From: a virus
DNA length: 64,000 nucleotides
Reading direction: 5' to 3' (one strand)
Virus record (IMG/VR): IMGVR_UViG_3300042939_001032
Coordinates: 1 to 64,000 of that record
Shown one piece after another: positions 18,403 to 28,702 of this stretch. A program made the position numbers and the translations under genes. Below the pieces are notes generated by a model. It did no database searches. It was not told where the DNA came from and was given only the letters and a program-made list of their open reading frames with translations. The number at the start of each line of letters is the position of its first letter. Position 1 is the first letter of the stretch.

Positions 18403-21400
18403 TGGCAGAATCTTTTAGCTTTCTTCAGCAGAATCGTCCTGACATCGGTCTGGTCGACAGGTACGATCTCAGCGAGATCTACGACTCCGACGAGCGTCTC
18501 GCCCTCACCAACCTGCTCCTCGAGCCGGAGGGCCTGGACCAGATCTACGGACTCGTGGGCAAGGGGATCACTAAGGAGGACGTTAGAACAGCCGGAGGAC
18601 TGGATAAACCCATCATCCACTCCGTGGGTATCTCGTCGTGGACACTTGGAGACGCCAACTACTCCCTGCTAGGTAACATCACGACCGATAAGGCAATAGG
18701 CGAGCCAGGAAAGCAGTCCTTCGTGACCGATCTCCAGTCGGATAACATCATCGTCTTCCAGGGAGGTCTGGCGGCTAAGAAGATCGAGTACAGCTTCCTC
18801 GACGAGAACGGAGGCGTGAGAACCACCACCGTCCCCACCTCGCGCGAGAGTCTTTTCGGCGCGTCGAAGGACGGAGCCGGCGCTTACACCTCAGCGTCCT
18901 ACCCCGGACTCTTCAGGATCAGGAAGCGCTCCCACCTCCACGAGCTAAGACTATCCTCCAAGTTGCTCATAGAGAGGAGCTCGATCGTGGAGTCTCCAAC
19001 GGACACGCTGAAGATCCCGGTGTACATGAGGACCTCCACAAACACCTCTCCAAGCGTCACCAACCTGCAGTGCTACGCCACCAAGAACTCTCCGCTCGTC
19101 CTCCCCGTGAGGATCTTCGGCGGTGCCACCCTATCCTTCTCCAGAGTAGGCGCTAACTCCTCATCCCCCGCTTTCGTGTACGGATGGGAGCTTAAGAGGC
19201 TGTCGGATCTGAGACTGGCTAGGAGCGAGGCGGTGCAGTCGTCAGGTGCGGTAAATACGGTCAATATCAACGTAAGCACCTCGGGTACCATATGTAATGG
19301 TGTGGATGCCCTGCTGTACGTATATCTGGATCCGTCGGTTGTGGTGGCCGCTAACCTCTCCGGGTTGGGGATGACAGAGCAGGCGGGCAGGGACCTGGGA
19401 CTGATCGGATTCACCTCGTTGGAAGATCTGAACATCTCCAACAACAACTTCTCCACGCTACCGGTCTGGCTAAAGACCCTACACAGCAAACTCAAGAAGC
19501 TAAATATCTCCGGCAACGCGTTCTGGCTCAATGGTATAGTATCCTACTTCGACTGGCAGGAGCCTCCCGTCGGGGTCACCGGCGCCAGTTCGGCTGGAGC
19601 TATCCCCAACATCACTCTGGCCCAGGTCCTAGGGTATAGCGGCTGGACAAACTCAGGGGCGATTACGGCGTACGGTGGTAACCTAGCCACCGCCCAGGAC
19701 TCCGTCGGCACGTTGTACAAGAACCAGAGAAATATCTCCGTGAATGGGGGCACAGCTCCGGTAGTAGATATCGCGAATGGCTTCAGACCATTCATCCTCC
19801 TTGAGGAACTCAATCTAGGGGCAACAGTCAGACTCACCAACCCCGACTTCACTACTCTCTTCCCGAATCTCAGGTCCCTCAATATAAACACCGGTGGAAG
19901 TAATCCCAGAGTCCTCTATGGCCTCATCCCCAAGCTGAAAAACAACAATGCCCCGATGTCTCTGGGGCTTAGTGGGCACGCCGGAGAGGTCAATGGCTCG
20001 ATCAGGTACTTAGGAAACACCATTACCTGGAACACGGCGGATAGCGGAGCCGTCAAGCAGCAGTTTATCGGACAGTTCAAGTTCTCGGGCTTCGATATCA
20101 ATAACGGATCGGGGGCTGGCGGATGGTTTGGTGGTATCTGCACCACCGATGCCGATCTGGGAGTCTCTATCCCCAACAACACTGTCGACGGGATCCCCAA
20201 GTACAGTTTTGTGGGGACGGGTACGGCGGCTCAGGCGTGGAGCGGGTGGTTGGCGGAGACCCAGTACCTGGGCATATACTACAGGGACATGGCCTTCAGA
20301 ATTGCGAATGGCACAAGCCTTACCTGGGCGAAGCTAAGTAGCGTAAACTGCACCTACTGCGGTGTGGCTCAGACGAGCAACAAAACCAAGTACAACACCG
20401 GAGTGGGTGTGGGTACTATGCTCTCGGATGACATCCTTCAGGCCCCCAACCTAGGCGGTATAGACGCTTGGTACTCCGGGTGGTGGGGGAAGATCTTCTC
20501 GATTTCGGGCGCGCCTAACCTCTCATACGCCAACCTGGGAGCTAATAACTGGGAACCCTACGAGACCTCTGATGGGCGCCAGTACTTACTACCGGAGAAT
20601 TTTGTCGCTCCGGCCACGGCCACGTCCTATAACACTATCTCAGCTCTCTACCTCCACCTCATTTTCAATGGCTGGGCGAGGAACATGGAGTTCAGGCCCG
20701 ATGACCTAAAGAACCTCCCCAGAGTATCGACCTTCTACGTGGGCGACTCCTACCTTACAGGGGCGTTCCCGACCGTGTTCACCGCGAACAACACCGCAGG
20801 GGTTGGGTTTAACACCTGGATACACAACTGCAGGTTCAGGGACCTCTCCGCCTTGGGCTCGACTAATACCAACAGAGTGGGGCTTATCTACGGCCCGTCT
20901 AATGGCACCGGGGTCGGTGGTTCCCTGCTTCCCAACTTCAAGACAACGTCCGTTAACCAGAGTCTTAGCTACGTCTGTCTGGATAGCACACTATCCCAGC
21001 GGTACCCAGGAAACTGGGGAGTAGTCGCCGATCGCGGTAAGCTTATCGCGCCTCTCGTGACAGGAGCCCTGGAGGAGAATACTCCGGGTGTGACATGGAC
21101 GTCACGAAACAACAACAACACCTCCGACGCTCTGTCCGACAAACTGTACCAGAGCAATCCGGGTGGCTTCAGAATAGACTCCCAGGCCATGGTCGGAGAC
21201 GAGGTGTATAGCGGTACGAGCTTCATCGGTCGGGTGACCCAGATCGACAGGGACAATCTATTCCTCTACATCGATGCTCCGGTCTCGGTGACCTCCGCCA
21301 CGCTCACGTTTCGCCGGGCGGGGCAGAACATCTCGGAGTTCTTCGACAACCACGTGTCACTGGACCAGGTGTATATCAGATCGGCAAAACTGACAGGCAC

Positions 21401-21848
21401 CATACCCCTATTTACAAACTGCAGGGCGCTGAGATTCGTCTACCTTGACAACAACCTCCTCTCGGAGTACCAGTCGGGGACCCTGAAGAATATCACCGGC
21501 ATGAGCACCGGATCGTCCTCGCCCCCGCCCCTCCTGAGATTCATGCTCGAGGGCAATGTTCTCACCAAGGAGTCGGTCAAACGCATTATCAATGACGTCC
21601 ACGACATCGCGGTGTACTTCCGCACGAAGAACATCCGCCCCAATTTCATTGTCAACATCCTCTCCACAAAGTACAACTCCGCCAACAAGGAGTATCAGAA
21701 CTGGACAAGGGGCGAGATCTTCGACCAGACCTCAACGTACGTTAACGCCGCCGGCGAGACCGTGACGGTCCCCGATCCACTGGAGACTAAGTTCAATCAG
21801 CTCGGTGTAGGAAATACCTACTCCACCATTACCATCCAACTCTTCTAA
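18402..21848 (+). CDS. leucine-rich-repeat virion protein
   Basis: A 1,148-residue protein. The ATG overlapping the previous stop is preferred over the GTG one codon upstream. The region around residues 325-370 contains leucine-rich repeats (FTSLEDLNISNNNFSTLPVWL, LKKLNISGNAF), with more LRR-like copies later (LEELNLGATVRL, LRSLNINTGG, ALRFVYLDNNLL). LRRs form a curved protein-binding surface. The N-terminal 200 residues are beta-rich and probably attach the protein to the virion. LRR proteins are unusual in phage tails but known in some. I infer a host-contact role. Confidence 0.65.
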   Translation: MAESFSFLQQNRPDIGLVDRYDLSEIYDSDERLALTNLLLEPEGLDQIYGLVGKGITKEDVRTAGGLDKPIIHSVGISSWTLGDANYSLLGNITTDKAIGEPGKQSFVTDLQSDNIIVFQGGLAAKKIEYSFLDENGGVRTTTVPTSRESLFGASKDGAGAYTSASYPGLFRIRKRSHLHELRLSSKLLIERSSIVESPTDTLKIPVYMRTSTNTSPSVTNLQCYATKNSPLVLPVRIFGGATLSFSRVGANSSSPAFVYGWELKRLSDLRLARSEAVQSSGAVNTVNINVSTSGTICNGVDALLYVYLDPSVVVAANLSGLGMTEQAGRDLGLIGFTSLEDLNISNNNFSTLPVWLKTLHSKLKKLNISGNAFWLNGIVSYFDWQEPPVGVTGASSAGAIPNITLAQVLGYSGWTNSGAITAYGGNLATAQDSVGTLYKNQRNISVNGGTAPVVDIANGFRPFILLEELNLGATVRLTNPDFTTLFPNLRSLNINTGGSNPRVLYGLIPKLKNNNAPMSLGLSGHAGEVNGSIRYLGNTITWNTADSGAVKQQFIGQFKFSGFDINNGSGAGGWFGGICTTDADLGVSIPNNTVDGIPKYSFVGTGTAAQAWSGWLAETQYLGIYYRDMAFRIANGTSLTWAKLSSVNCTYCGVAQTSNKTKYNTGVGVGTMLSDDILQAPNLGGIDAWYSGWWGKIFSISGAPNLSYANLGANNWEPYETSDGRQYLLPENFVAPATATSYNTISALYLHLIFNGWARNMEFRPDDLKNLPRVSTFYVGDSYLTGAFPTVFTANNTAGVGFNTWIHNCRFRDLSALGSTNTNRVGLIYGPSNGTGVGGSLLPNFKTTSVNQSLSYVCLDSTLSQRYPGNWGVVADRGKLIAPLVTGALEENTPGVTWTSRNNNNTSDALSDKLYQSNPGGFRIDSQAMVGDEVYSGTSFIGRVTQIDRDNLFLYIDAPVSVTSATLTFRRAGQNISEFFDNHVSLDQVYIRSAKLTGTIPLFTNCRALRFVYLDNNLLSEYQSGTLKNITGMSTGSSSPPPLLRFMLEGNVLTKESVKRIINDVHDIAVYFRTKNIRPNFIVNILSTKYNSANKEYQNWTRGEIFDQTSTYVNAAGETVTVPDPLETKFNQLGVGNTYSTITIQLF

Positions 21849-21867
21849 ATCAGGAGCGCAGTAGAAC

Positions 21868-24243
21868 ATGGCAATCGGCCTAACTAGATCGAAGAATCTA
21901 TCCGAATCTAATCTCAACCTCAAGACCGCTCTGCAGAAGCTGTACGCTCCTGGTATAGAAAGAGACATCGAGTTGTTCTCGCTATCCTCGACCATCGAGT
22001 CCTCCTGCTTCTCGGGCCTGGAGGATAACGAGGACACCCAGATCTTCAGACTGACAACGGAGAAACTACGCACCATCACAGGTAGCGTTCTGAAGAGGAC
22101 AAAGTTCTCCACTCGCTACTTCACCTACACCGACGAGAACAAGGTGTATTTCTCCGAGTACCTCGCGGGTACCGGCAGTGATCAGACCGCTAGATCTCCT
22201 AAATACTCCGTCTCGGGATCGATTCCGGGCCTGGAGGTTATTCTGGGGGGCGGTGGTTTTTACTTCCTGAATTCGCAGGACGCTCCGTCAAACATAGATA
22301 CTTTCTCCGGGACGTGGGCGGCCAGCGCCTCATCCACCGTCACTATCACCCTCGCCGCCCATGGATTCAAGGTGGGGCAGAGTGTTCTGCTCAGATTTGA
22401 AAACTCCGGCGGGGGTACCAACGCTACGTACGGGGAGTACGCTGTGCAGTCCGTGCCCTCCCCATCTACTTTCACCGTGGTAAATGCCGGGGGGTCGATC
22501 TCGGGCTCCGGAGCTGTGCAGGTGGTCAGCTCCGACATCGTTCTCAGCAATGTCCAGCTGAAGGGCAAGTCGAGCGGAAGAACGTCGGCACGAGCCGATG
22601 TGGTCTTTGGCAGACTTTCCTACGACTACCTGCCAGGAACCGCGGCCACGTACTCGAATACGTCATTCGGGCTTCAGTTAGGCTCCACGGCCCCCACTAC
22701 CATTACGTTAAACAACCACGGGCTTAGTAACGGCTTATCGGTCTACATCAGAGTGCTTACAGGCACACTGAAGAGCGGATTTGTGAGTTCTGTGACAGTA
22801 ATCAACCAGAACCAGTTCTCCGTTATCCTTCCCGTAGGCTCGGTGAATACCACTCAGAGTTGCGAGGTATGCTCGACGGAGGAACTGACAAGATTCACAG
22901 CCGGTTCCGGCTCCAGGTTCAGAGTTAAGAGCATCCAACTCACGGACGAGGGGCAGAACTACATCGTACCCGAGGACTTGGAAGTTGTCGAGGGGACCTT
23001 TAACGACTCCAGAACCGGTCAGGTGGTGAAGATTCGCAAGCAACGCGGCCCGTTCTTCGAGGGCATGCCCGAGGCGATCCGCACCAAAGTCTTTACGTAC
23101 ACTGTCAAGAACGCCACTAACGAGGGGTTCTTCCTCTTCGACGATGAGCGGGGCGAGTACCTGTTCGTGGATAGGAACACGCCGGCGACTGGCCTGACCG
23201 AGGAGCAGAGCATCCGCATCAGGAGATTTGACGGAGTCAATGTCAATAACCTCCTTCAGTTTAGGTTCGCCCAGTCTCCCCTGTACCTTCGCGGTTACGC
23301 CGGCGATGTGATCTCCCTGGGAGCTTCCGTGTCCGGGGCTATTAACAACCTCAGCAACGGAGCCCAGGGACTGAAGGACAGTTCCAGAACAGCCATCCAG
23401 AATACGAGAAGGCCAACTCCCGCGGACTCCGAGGAGAATATCTTTGGCTACACCTATAACTCCTTTGCGGGTAAGGACGTTGTGATATGGCAAAGAGTGG
23501 TGATGCGCGATCAGGACTTCATACTCGATCCGAATGACACCACCCTGGGAGCCAACTCTATAACGGGAGATAGGCTAAGAACCTCTGTCTCCGAGTTCGT
23601 GATGGGGCCTCTTGTCTCCTGGTCCTCCACGGCGTCCGGAGCGGTTACTATCACGCTGGTTGGTCATTCCGTGCAGACCGGGAATGTTGTGAGAGTGTCG
23701 GAGGTTACCGCCTTGGCGGGCAATAATTTCCCCGCCGGGAACTACGTTGCTACGTACGTGAGTCCGTCGGCGTTCTCTATCGCCACCGGTCTAAATACTG
23801 TCAGCTCTGGGACACTGAGCCTCATCGTACCCGACCCTAACTTCCAGATACGTACACCGGGCCTGTTCCTTAAGGTGGGTTCCGAGTACAGGCGGGCGTT
23901 CTCGACAACCGATAAGCCTTTCTTCCAATCCATCACGGACTCCACCGGAGCCGCGGCTTCTGCCAACCCTACCGTCGCGGGGAGCGGTGCTAGTTTCACC
24001 GGGCAGAGTTTCGGCGCCCTGAGCGCCGAGGGTACTCTGACCACGAACAACCCCGCGATAACAAACTGGTACTCGTACAACACGACCATCTCCGAGTTGG
24101 CACAACGTATCCACACTAACGGTCGCGACGGAGCCTTCTACTACCACATCCCCACCGCTCCGGCAGTGGGCAATGTGAGCGTCATCAGGAACAATGCGCC
24201 GGGGACCATATACGCGGTCCCGCTATTCACCCTGGCACCGTAA
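21868..24243 (+). CDS. virion protein with three HG-motif beta repeats
   Basis: A 791-residue protein. AGGAG lies 11 bases before the ATG. Three divergent copies of one beta module are visible: about residues 150-207 (STVTITLAAHGFKVGQSVLL...YAVQSVPSPSTFTV), 271-322 (TTITLNNHGLSNGLSVYI...NQNQFSVILP) and 590-645 (GAVTITLVGHSVQTGNVVRV...VSPSAFSIATG). Such repeats occur in phage structural proteins. It ends the 11065-24243 operon, 3 bases from the convergent stop at 24247. Probable baseplate or tail component. Confidence 0.6.
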   Translation: MAIGLTRSKNLSESNLNLKTALQKLYAPGIERDIELFSLSSTIESSCFSGLEDNEDTQIFRLTTEKLRTITGSVLKRTKFSTRYFTYTDENKVYFSEYLAGTGSDQTARSPKYSVSGSIPGLEVILGGGGFYFLNSQDAPSNIDTFSGTWAASASSTVTITLAAHGFKVGQSVLLRFENSGGGTNATYGEYAVQSVPSPSTFTVVNAGGSISGSGAVQVVSSDIVLSNVQLKGKSSGRTSARADVVFGRLSYDYLPGTAATYSNTSFGLQLGSTAPTTITLNNHGLSNGLSVYIRVLTGTLKSGFVSSVTVINQNQFSVILPVGSVNTTQSCEVCSTEELTRFTAGSGSRFRVKSIQLTDEGQNYIVPEDLEVVEGTFNDSRTGQVVKIRKQRGPFFEGMPEAIRTKVFTYTVKNATNEGFFLFDDERGEYLFVDRNTPATGLTEEQSIRIRRFDGVNVNNLLQFRFAQSPLYLRGYAGDVISLGASVSGAINNLSNGAQGLKDSSRTAIQNTRRPTPADSEENIFGYTYNSFAGKDVVIWQRVVMRDQDFILDPNDTTLGANSITGDRLRTSVSEFVMGPLVSWSSTASGAVTITLVGHSVQTGNVVRVSEVTALAGNNFPAGNYVATYVSPSAFSIATGLNTVSSGTLSLIVPDPNFQIRTPGLFLKVGSEYRRAFSTTDKPFFQSITDSTGAAASANPTVAGSGASFTGQSFGALSAEGTLTTNNPAITNWYSYNTTISELAQRIHTNGRDGAFYYHIPTAPAVGNVSVIRNNAPGTIYAVPLFTLAP

Positions 24244-24246
24244 GGC

Positions 24247-27200
24247 TTAGGTCCAGGAGGGGTTGTTAGCGGAGAGGGCTCTCAACTGCCGACCCCCTTC
24301 CTGCTTCTGGATGAAGAGATAGTACTTATCCTTCACTGGCTTGTTGTTGGAGTGAAGGCGAGCGTCGTTGTAGATGTTGGCGTTGATGGCCGTGGCGGAG
24401 TCGGTGGGTAGGCCCACGCCCAACTCCACCTCTAGTTTGTGAGTGTACTCCGCTCCAGTGAATACGGGTTTCTGCGACGCTAGGAGAGTGGAGAGAAGGT
24501 TTGTCCGCTCCGCCGCGGAGAAATCGAACATCAGTTTGTCGGTGACATGGAGGAACTTCTGTCCCATGTCGGTGACATTACTGATCCTTCCACCCCACCA
24601 GACGTCAAACTGACCCTCTGGCGTGAGGCCGGAGTTGTAAAGAACGGCGTCGGTCTTCACCAGGCCCTGGAGATCGATGTTCTGTATAGAGTAGGGAGGG
24701 TAGCACAGGCCACCAAGACCGGGGTCCGATGACCCAGGTGTATTATCGTAGCCGAATGGCACAACAATGTCCGCCGGTGGGGCAGGAAGTTCCGTATCCT
24801 GCGAGAACGGACTACCTGGAGAGGGCGAGGACGAAGCCTTAACGTACAGGGTCTCTCCGAAACTCAACCCGGCACCCTGATCGACTCGCAGGTACTGGTA
24901 GGCTCCATTCATGACCAGTTTTATCTGCACGAGCCGATCGGCAACGTTGCCACCTGTGGGGGAGGGGATGACACCCGCCCGGCTCACCCTGGCACCTGAG
25001 GAGTCGGTGATGGAGGACGGAAGCGTTCCACCGAGCTGGAAGTGGTTGTAGTACACCTGGCAGTTACTGTACACTCCCACGGGCTTTGACGGGGTGAAGG
25101 TCACTCTGCCGGTCGATGCGTCGTACGAGGTGACTCTTCTTACCGTCGCGTCACCCGCGAAGTAGATCTCGGAACCGATATACTGACTGTTGTTGCTACC
25201 GGCGGAGTCCGGGGAGAATACACCTCCCGACGTGGTGATCGTAGTATCTCCAGAGTTCACTGTTAGCGTAACACTAGCGAACGAGGTTCTCTGCACACCT
25301 ATCAGACCGTAGAAGCTGTAGTCCGTTGTCCCCTTCCTGAAGGCCACCGTGAAGGCCGACTTGGAGAGGTGGTTTCTGACGGAACCTCCGAGCGCCAACT
25401 GAGCCACCACCCCAGTGGTATCGTAGGTGAAGGTGGTACCATCCCACGATCCGTAGGAGAAACGACCCTGACCATCCACCTCCTCGTAGAGGACTCTGAT
25501 CGTGCCGGGGTTGAAGTCGGGATCGGAGGGTAGTTTGGTGGGGGTGAGGGCGGAGATATTCTGCCTGGAGATGTTGGAGAATGTTGTGGAGTTGTCCGCC
25601 ATGTGCAGGGCCTTACCGTAGTTGGTGAGGGTTGCGGTGTCTATAACCCCTAGGTCGTTTGTGGGGAACCCGGTGATTATCACGTTACCGCCAAACCCGG
25701 CCTGATTCTCTATCACCTCCATAAAGGTGTAGTTGGCGCCGTCCTTGCGAACCTCCCCGGGCACTAGGTTCTTGCCGGAGTAGGGAGAGGTGGTGCCGAT
25801 CTCGGCAACGGTGCCCTTCCTCTGCCTCCCGATCATCAGAAGCTTGGAGTGGTTGTAGTCGTAGTCCCTCTGAGCGGCCGCGGTTGTGATGGAGTTGGGC
25901 AGCATTCCATCGTACCGGTCAGTGCCGTAGGTATTCAGCTCCGGCAGATTTCCGAATTTGGCTTTGTACAGGCCCAGATTCTGCTCAAAGGGTACTTTGG
26001 AGGGGTCGGGGTTGACGAAGTTCGCCCCCACCCCGTCCAACATGTCGTAGACGGATTTGTACTTCCCGGTTTGGTTGGGATTGAAGAGGAATCTCTGCCA
26101 GAGCGACTCGTCGTACTTCAGCTCTGTGGTTGGTATGACGGTGCGGGGACGGTTCTTCACCACCACCCAGATCTTCTGCCCGTCGGTGGGTGATAGGCCG
26201 GAGATGGAGAACTTGGAGTAGGTGACTCCGAGCACGGGGTCCGTCTTGGTAGCGATGGTGAGAGCCGAGGGTACGTTGTATCCCAATACACTTCCGGGTT
26301 GGGAAGCGCCGATGAAAGTGTAACCTACGACCTCGAAGAATTCGCTGAAGTTGACAAAGTTGGCTTCGGCGGCAGCGCTACCACCAGCTGACGTATCCAC
26401 CTCCCAGGCACTCTGCGCAGTACTCCAAGTAACTCTGAGTTGCGAGGAGTAATCATTCCAGCTCGGAAGATCCACCGGGTTGATATTGGTCTCTATGGAC
26501 TGGATGAAGAAACCCGCAGGGCCTAGGGGTTTGTTGGTAAGTATGTTTGTCTGGGCCGGGTCGGTGGATGGCTGACCGTACCAGAACCTCACAACCACGG
26601 GAACGTAATCCCCATTGAAGTTCGATACGGGATTCCCCTCCCTATCGGAGTAGGTCTTGCTGAAGTCAAACGCCGAACCGTCCGCCAGGCTTCTCTGAGC
26701 TGGGAGGGTTCCCGTTCCAGAGCCCAGGGGCATCGTCGGTCCGCCCTGGATGTAGTGGATCTGGCTACCTAGGGCGTTGGGTGCGGCCACCTCCTTGGAG
26801 ACCTGGACGTAGTAGGTGGAGGGATCGGCGGTATTTACCGCGGTTCTCCAGGTACCCTCCACGGCCCCAGTGGTGGGGTTATAGCCACTCTTATCGAAGT
26901 AATCGACGCGGATGTGCCCGTTTACCTGAGCCGACAGCCTCCTCAGAGTGGTACCCGAGATGGCTCCCTTCGCCATCCACATATCAAACCTCAACCCCCA
27001 GTTGTACTTGGTGTTGATACCACGCAGGGGGATCTGGTCGAATCTCATGTTACCGTCGCGAACGATCGGAAACTTGGGGTTTGTCAGAGCGGATTCCGTC
27101 TGACTGCCGTACTCGTTGGCGCTGAGAAAGTCGTAGTTGTACTCCCCACTCCACCAGTACTCATTTTCGACATCAGGCACGAATGCTCCGTCCTTGACAT

Positions 27201-27792
27201 ACCCTACACGGTGAGTCTCGGCGATCTGCGTATCCGTAAGGGGCACAAAGTCCGCGGAGTTGAATGCCGTGGAGGTGATGGCCTCAGTGAAAAATGGCGG
27301 TAGGTTGGTGTGGGAGTACTTGTTCGTCGAGCCGGTAGGTTGGTCTGCCGGAACGTAGTACTTGAAGAGCACCGATCCCTGGCCCTGGTAGATCGTCCCC
27401 CTTCCGGCAAATCCCTCGGCCTGGGTTATGCGGTCGGCGATACGCTGTCGTGGGCTGACCAACGGTGCAGACACGCCCTGCTCGTCCAGAGCGTTGATGG
27501 AGGCGCCGCTCAGCACCTCAAAATCCTCCCGCTTCAGACCGAATCTGAAAATACCGTCGAGGATCTGTATGTCCGGGGGCCCGAAGTTACCGAGGGTGGA
27601 GGCCTCGGCCGGGTCCTGGATGTCCTTCAGTACCCCGGCCAGCGCCTCGTCGTTGGAGGTCAGGTCGCCGAGCGCTTCGTCCCTAAGCAGACCGAAGTAC
27701 TTCACCTCGGTCTCAGCACGGTCCTTCTGCAGGAACAGTTGAGGCTGGGTGCGGGAAACTCTCAGTCTTCCGCCGGTCTTTTGCTTAGGCAT
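24247..27792 (-). CDS. giant virion structural protein
   Basis: A 1,181-residue protein. A helical N-terminal 110 residues (FLQKDRAETEVKYFGLLRDEALGDLTSNDEALAGVLKDIQD) lead into a long beta-rich body. Segments include YYVPADQPTGSTNKYSHTNLPPFF, WGLRFDMWMAKGAISGTTL and a C-terminal segment SNVTDMGQKFLHVTDKLMFDFSAAERTNLLSTL. I recognise no enzyme. It starts 27 bases downstream of a GTTTAAGG motif on the same strand and converges with the operon that ends at 24243. A structural role is inferred from size, late-type promoter and neighbours. Confidence 0.55.
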   Translation of the reverse strand: MPKQKTGGRLRVSRTQPQLFLQKDRAETEVKYFGLLRDEALGDLTSNDEALAGVLKDIQDPAEASTLGNFGPPDIQILDGIFRFGLKREDFEVLSGASINALDEQGVSAPLVSPRQRIADRITQAEGFAGRGTIYQGQGSVLFKYYVPADQPTGSTNKYSHTNLPPFFTEAITSTAFNSADFVPLTDTQIAETHRVGYVKDGAFVPDVENEYWWSGEYNYDFLSANEYGSQTESALTNPKFPIVRDGNMRFDQIPLRGINTKYNWGLRFDMWMAKGAISGTTLRRLSAQVNGHIRVDYFDKSGYNPTTGAVEGTWRTAVNTADPSTYYVQVSKEVAAPNALGSQIHYIQGGPTMPLGSGTGTLPAQRSLADGSAFDFSKTYSDREGNPVSNFNGDYVPVVVRFWYGQPSTDPAQTNILTNKPLGPAGFFIQSIETNINPVDLPSWNDYSSQLRVTWSTAQSAWEVDTSAGGSAAAEANFVNFSEFFEVVGYTFIGASQPGSVLGYNVPSALTIATKTDPVLGVTYSKFSISGLSPTDGQKIWVVVKNRPRTVIPTTELKYDESLWQRFLFNPNQTGKYKSVYDMLDGVGANFVNPDPSKVPFEQNLGLYKAKFGNLPELNTYGTDRYDGMLPNSITTAAAQRDYDYNHSKLLMIGRQRKGTVAEIGTTSPYSGKNLVPGEVRKDGANYTFMEVIENQAGFGGNVIITGFPTNDLGVIDTATLTNYGKALHMADNSTTFSNISRQNISALTPTKLPSDPDFNPGTIRVLYEEVDGQGRFSYGSWDGTTFTYDTTGVVAQLALGGSVRNHLSKSAFTVAFRKGTTDYSFYGLIGVQRTSFASVTLTVNSGDTTITTSGGVFSPDSAGSNNSQYIGSEIYFAGDATVRRVTSYDASTGRVTFTPSKPVGVYSNCQVYYNHFQLGGTLPSSITDSSGARVSRAGVIPSPTGGNVADRLVQIKLVMNGAYQYLRVDQGAGLSFGETLYVKASSSPSPGSPFSQDTELPAPPADIVVPFGYDNTPGSSDPGLGGLCYPPYSIQNIDLQGLVKTDAVLYNSGLTPEGQFDVWWGGRISNVTDMGQKFLHVTDKLMFDFSAAERTNLLSTLLASQKPVFTGAEYTHKLEVELGVGLPTDSATAINANIYNDARLHSNNKPVKDKYYLFIQKQEGGRQLRALSANNPSWT

Positions 27793-27818
27793 CTTCTCAA
27801 AGCACTACTTCTAGTATA

Positions 27819-27826
27819 CCTTAAAC
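27819..27826 (-). promoter_or_regulatory. putative late promoter GTTTAAGG (minus)
   Basis: Reading the minus strand, GTTTAAGG ends 27 bases before the ATG at 27792, the only gap before that gene. It differs from GTTTAAAG at one position. The same 8-mer also occurs inside a gene at 16824, so the variant alone is not decisive; position supports it. Confidence 0.45.
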
Positions 27827-27834
27827 CTCCTCTA

Positions 27835-28578
27835 TCACCTGGAGACGTACAGGTCCGAGTAGGCCCGGATCACCGACTGGACAAAACTCGACCTCTCTAT
27901 GTCATCGAACCCGAACTCCACGTGACCCACCTCTGGGAGGAGTTTGAGCCGTCTTAGGGCGTCGGAAAGACCATCCCCGCCGAACTTGCCTGACAGATCC
28001 CTCTGCACCACGTCCCCGAGCAGGGCGATGCTCGATCCGTCGCCTAGACGTGTGAGAATCGTCATGAGGCTGTGGGTGGTGGTGTTCTGCATCTCGTCGG
28101 CAATGACTACGCAACGGTGCAGCGAACGTCCTCTCAGGTGCTCGATCGGCAGGAACTCGATGTACTTCTTCGAGAGGAGGTACTCCGCTTTGCCTTTGGG
28201 CATGAACACCTCCAACGAGTCGCGGACCGGGCAGATGTGCGGTGCGATCTTCTCTTCGAGGTTACCGGGTAGGAAGCCAAGCCCCTGTTCTCCGGGGACA
28301 TCGACCACGGGCTTTACGTAGTAGATCTTGTCGATCTCGCGCTTTGCCAGCTTCTCGCAGGCTACGTACGTCGCGAGAAGGGTCTTAGCGGTGCCAGGCG
28401 GTCCCGAGAGCATCGTGAGAGTCTTGGTACGCAGGTATCTCATCGCATCCACCTGGTTCGGATTGCGGGGCATCAGCGTCCTATTCTCCTGGAATTTGGG
28501 CTGGGCGGGGGCGCTCTCCGTCGAGAGAAGGTGGTTGTCCTCTAATTGGCGTTGTTTCCGTGTTGATTTTCTAGCCAT
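27835..28578 (-). CDS. phoH: PhoH-family ATPase
   Basis: A 247-residue P-loop ATPase of the PhoH family, common in marine phages and especially cyanophages. Walker A GPPGTAKT is at residues 59-66, the PhoH segment YYVKPVVDVPGEQGLGFLPG at about 87-105, Walker B VVIADE at 157-162, and sensor LLGDVVQRD at 187-195. The first 35 residues are a basic, probably disordered extension. PhoH proteins are linked to RNA metabolism and phosphate stress, but their phage role is unsettled. A minus-strand terminator and a GTTTAAAG motif lie upstream. Confidence 0.92.
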   Translation of the reverse strand: MARKSTRKQRQLEDNHLLSTESAPAQPKFQENRTLMPRNPNQVDAMRYLRTKTLTMLSGPPGTAKTLLATYVACEKLAKREIDKIYYVKPVVDVPGEQGLGFLPGNLEEKIAPHICPVRDSLEVFMPKGKAEYLLSKKYIEFLPIEHLRGRSLHRCVVIADEMQNTTTHSLMTILTRLGDGSSIALLGDVVQRDLSGKFGGDGLSDALRRLKLLPEVGHVEFGFDDIERSSFVQSVIRAYSDLYVSR

Positions 28579-28604
28579 GAGATTTGCGTCTGGGTACGGA
28601 TACG

Positions 28605-28642
28605 AAAAAGGACCCCGGGGAGCGTAATAACTCCTAGGGTCC
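28605..28642 (-). terminator. rho-independent terminator (minus)
   Basis: On the minus strand GGACCC-TA-GGAG, an 8-base loop, then CTCC-CCG-GGGTCC followed by five T. It lies 27 bases before the PhoH start and about 60 bases after a late-type motif, so it either ends the 28705-29046 transcript or attenuates transcription into phoH. Confidence 0.75.
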
Positions 28643-28702
28643 TGGTAGTGGTGAAGCGCCTGGCTGTTTGGACATGCGCTATTGTTTTCGCATCCTGACA
28701 GA

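Noticed and set aside
22735-23493. Minus-strand frame of 252 codons
   Set aside because: Antisense to the repeat protein at 21868; no promoter or start signal.
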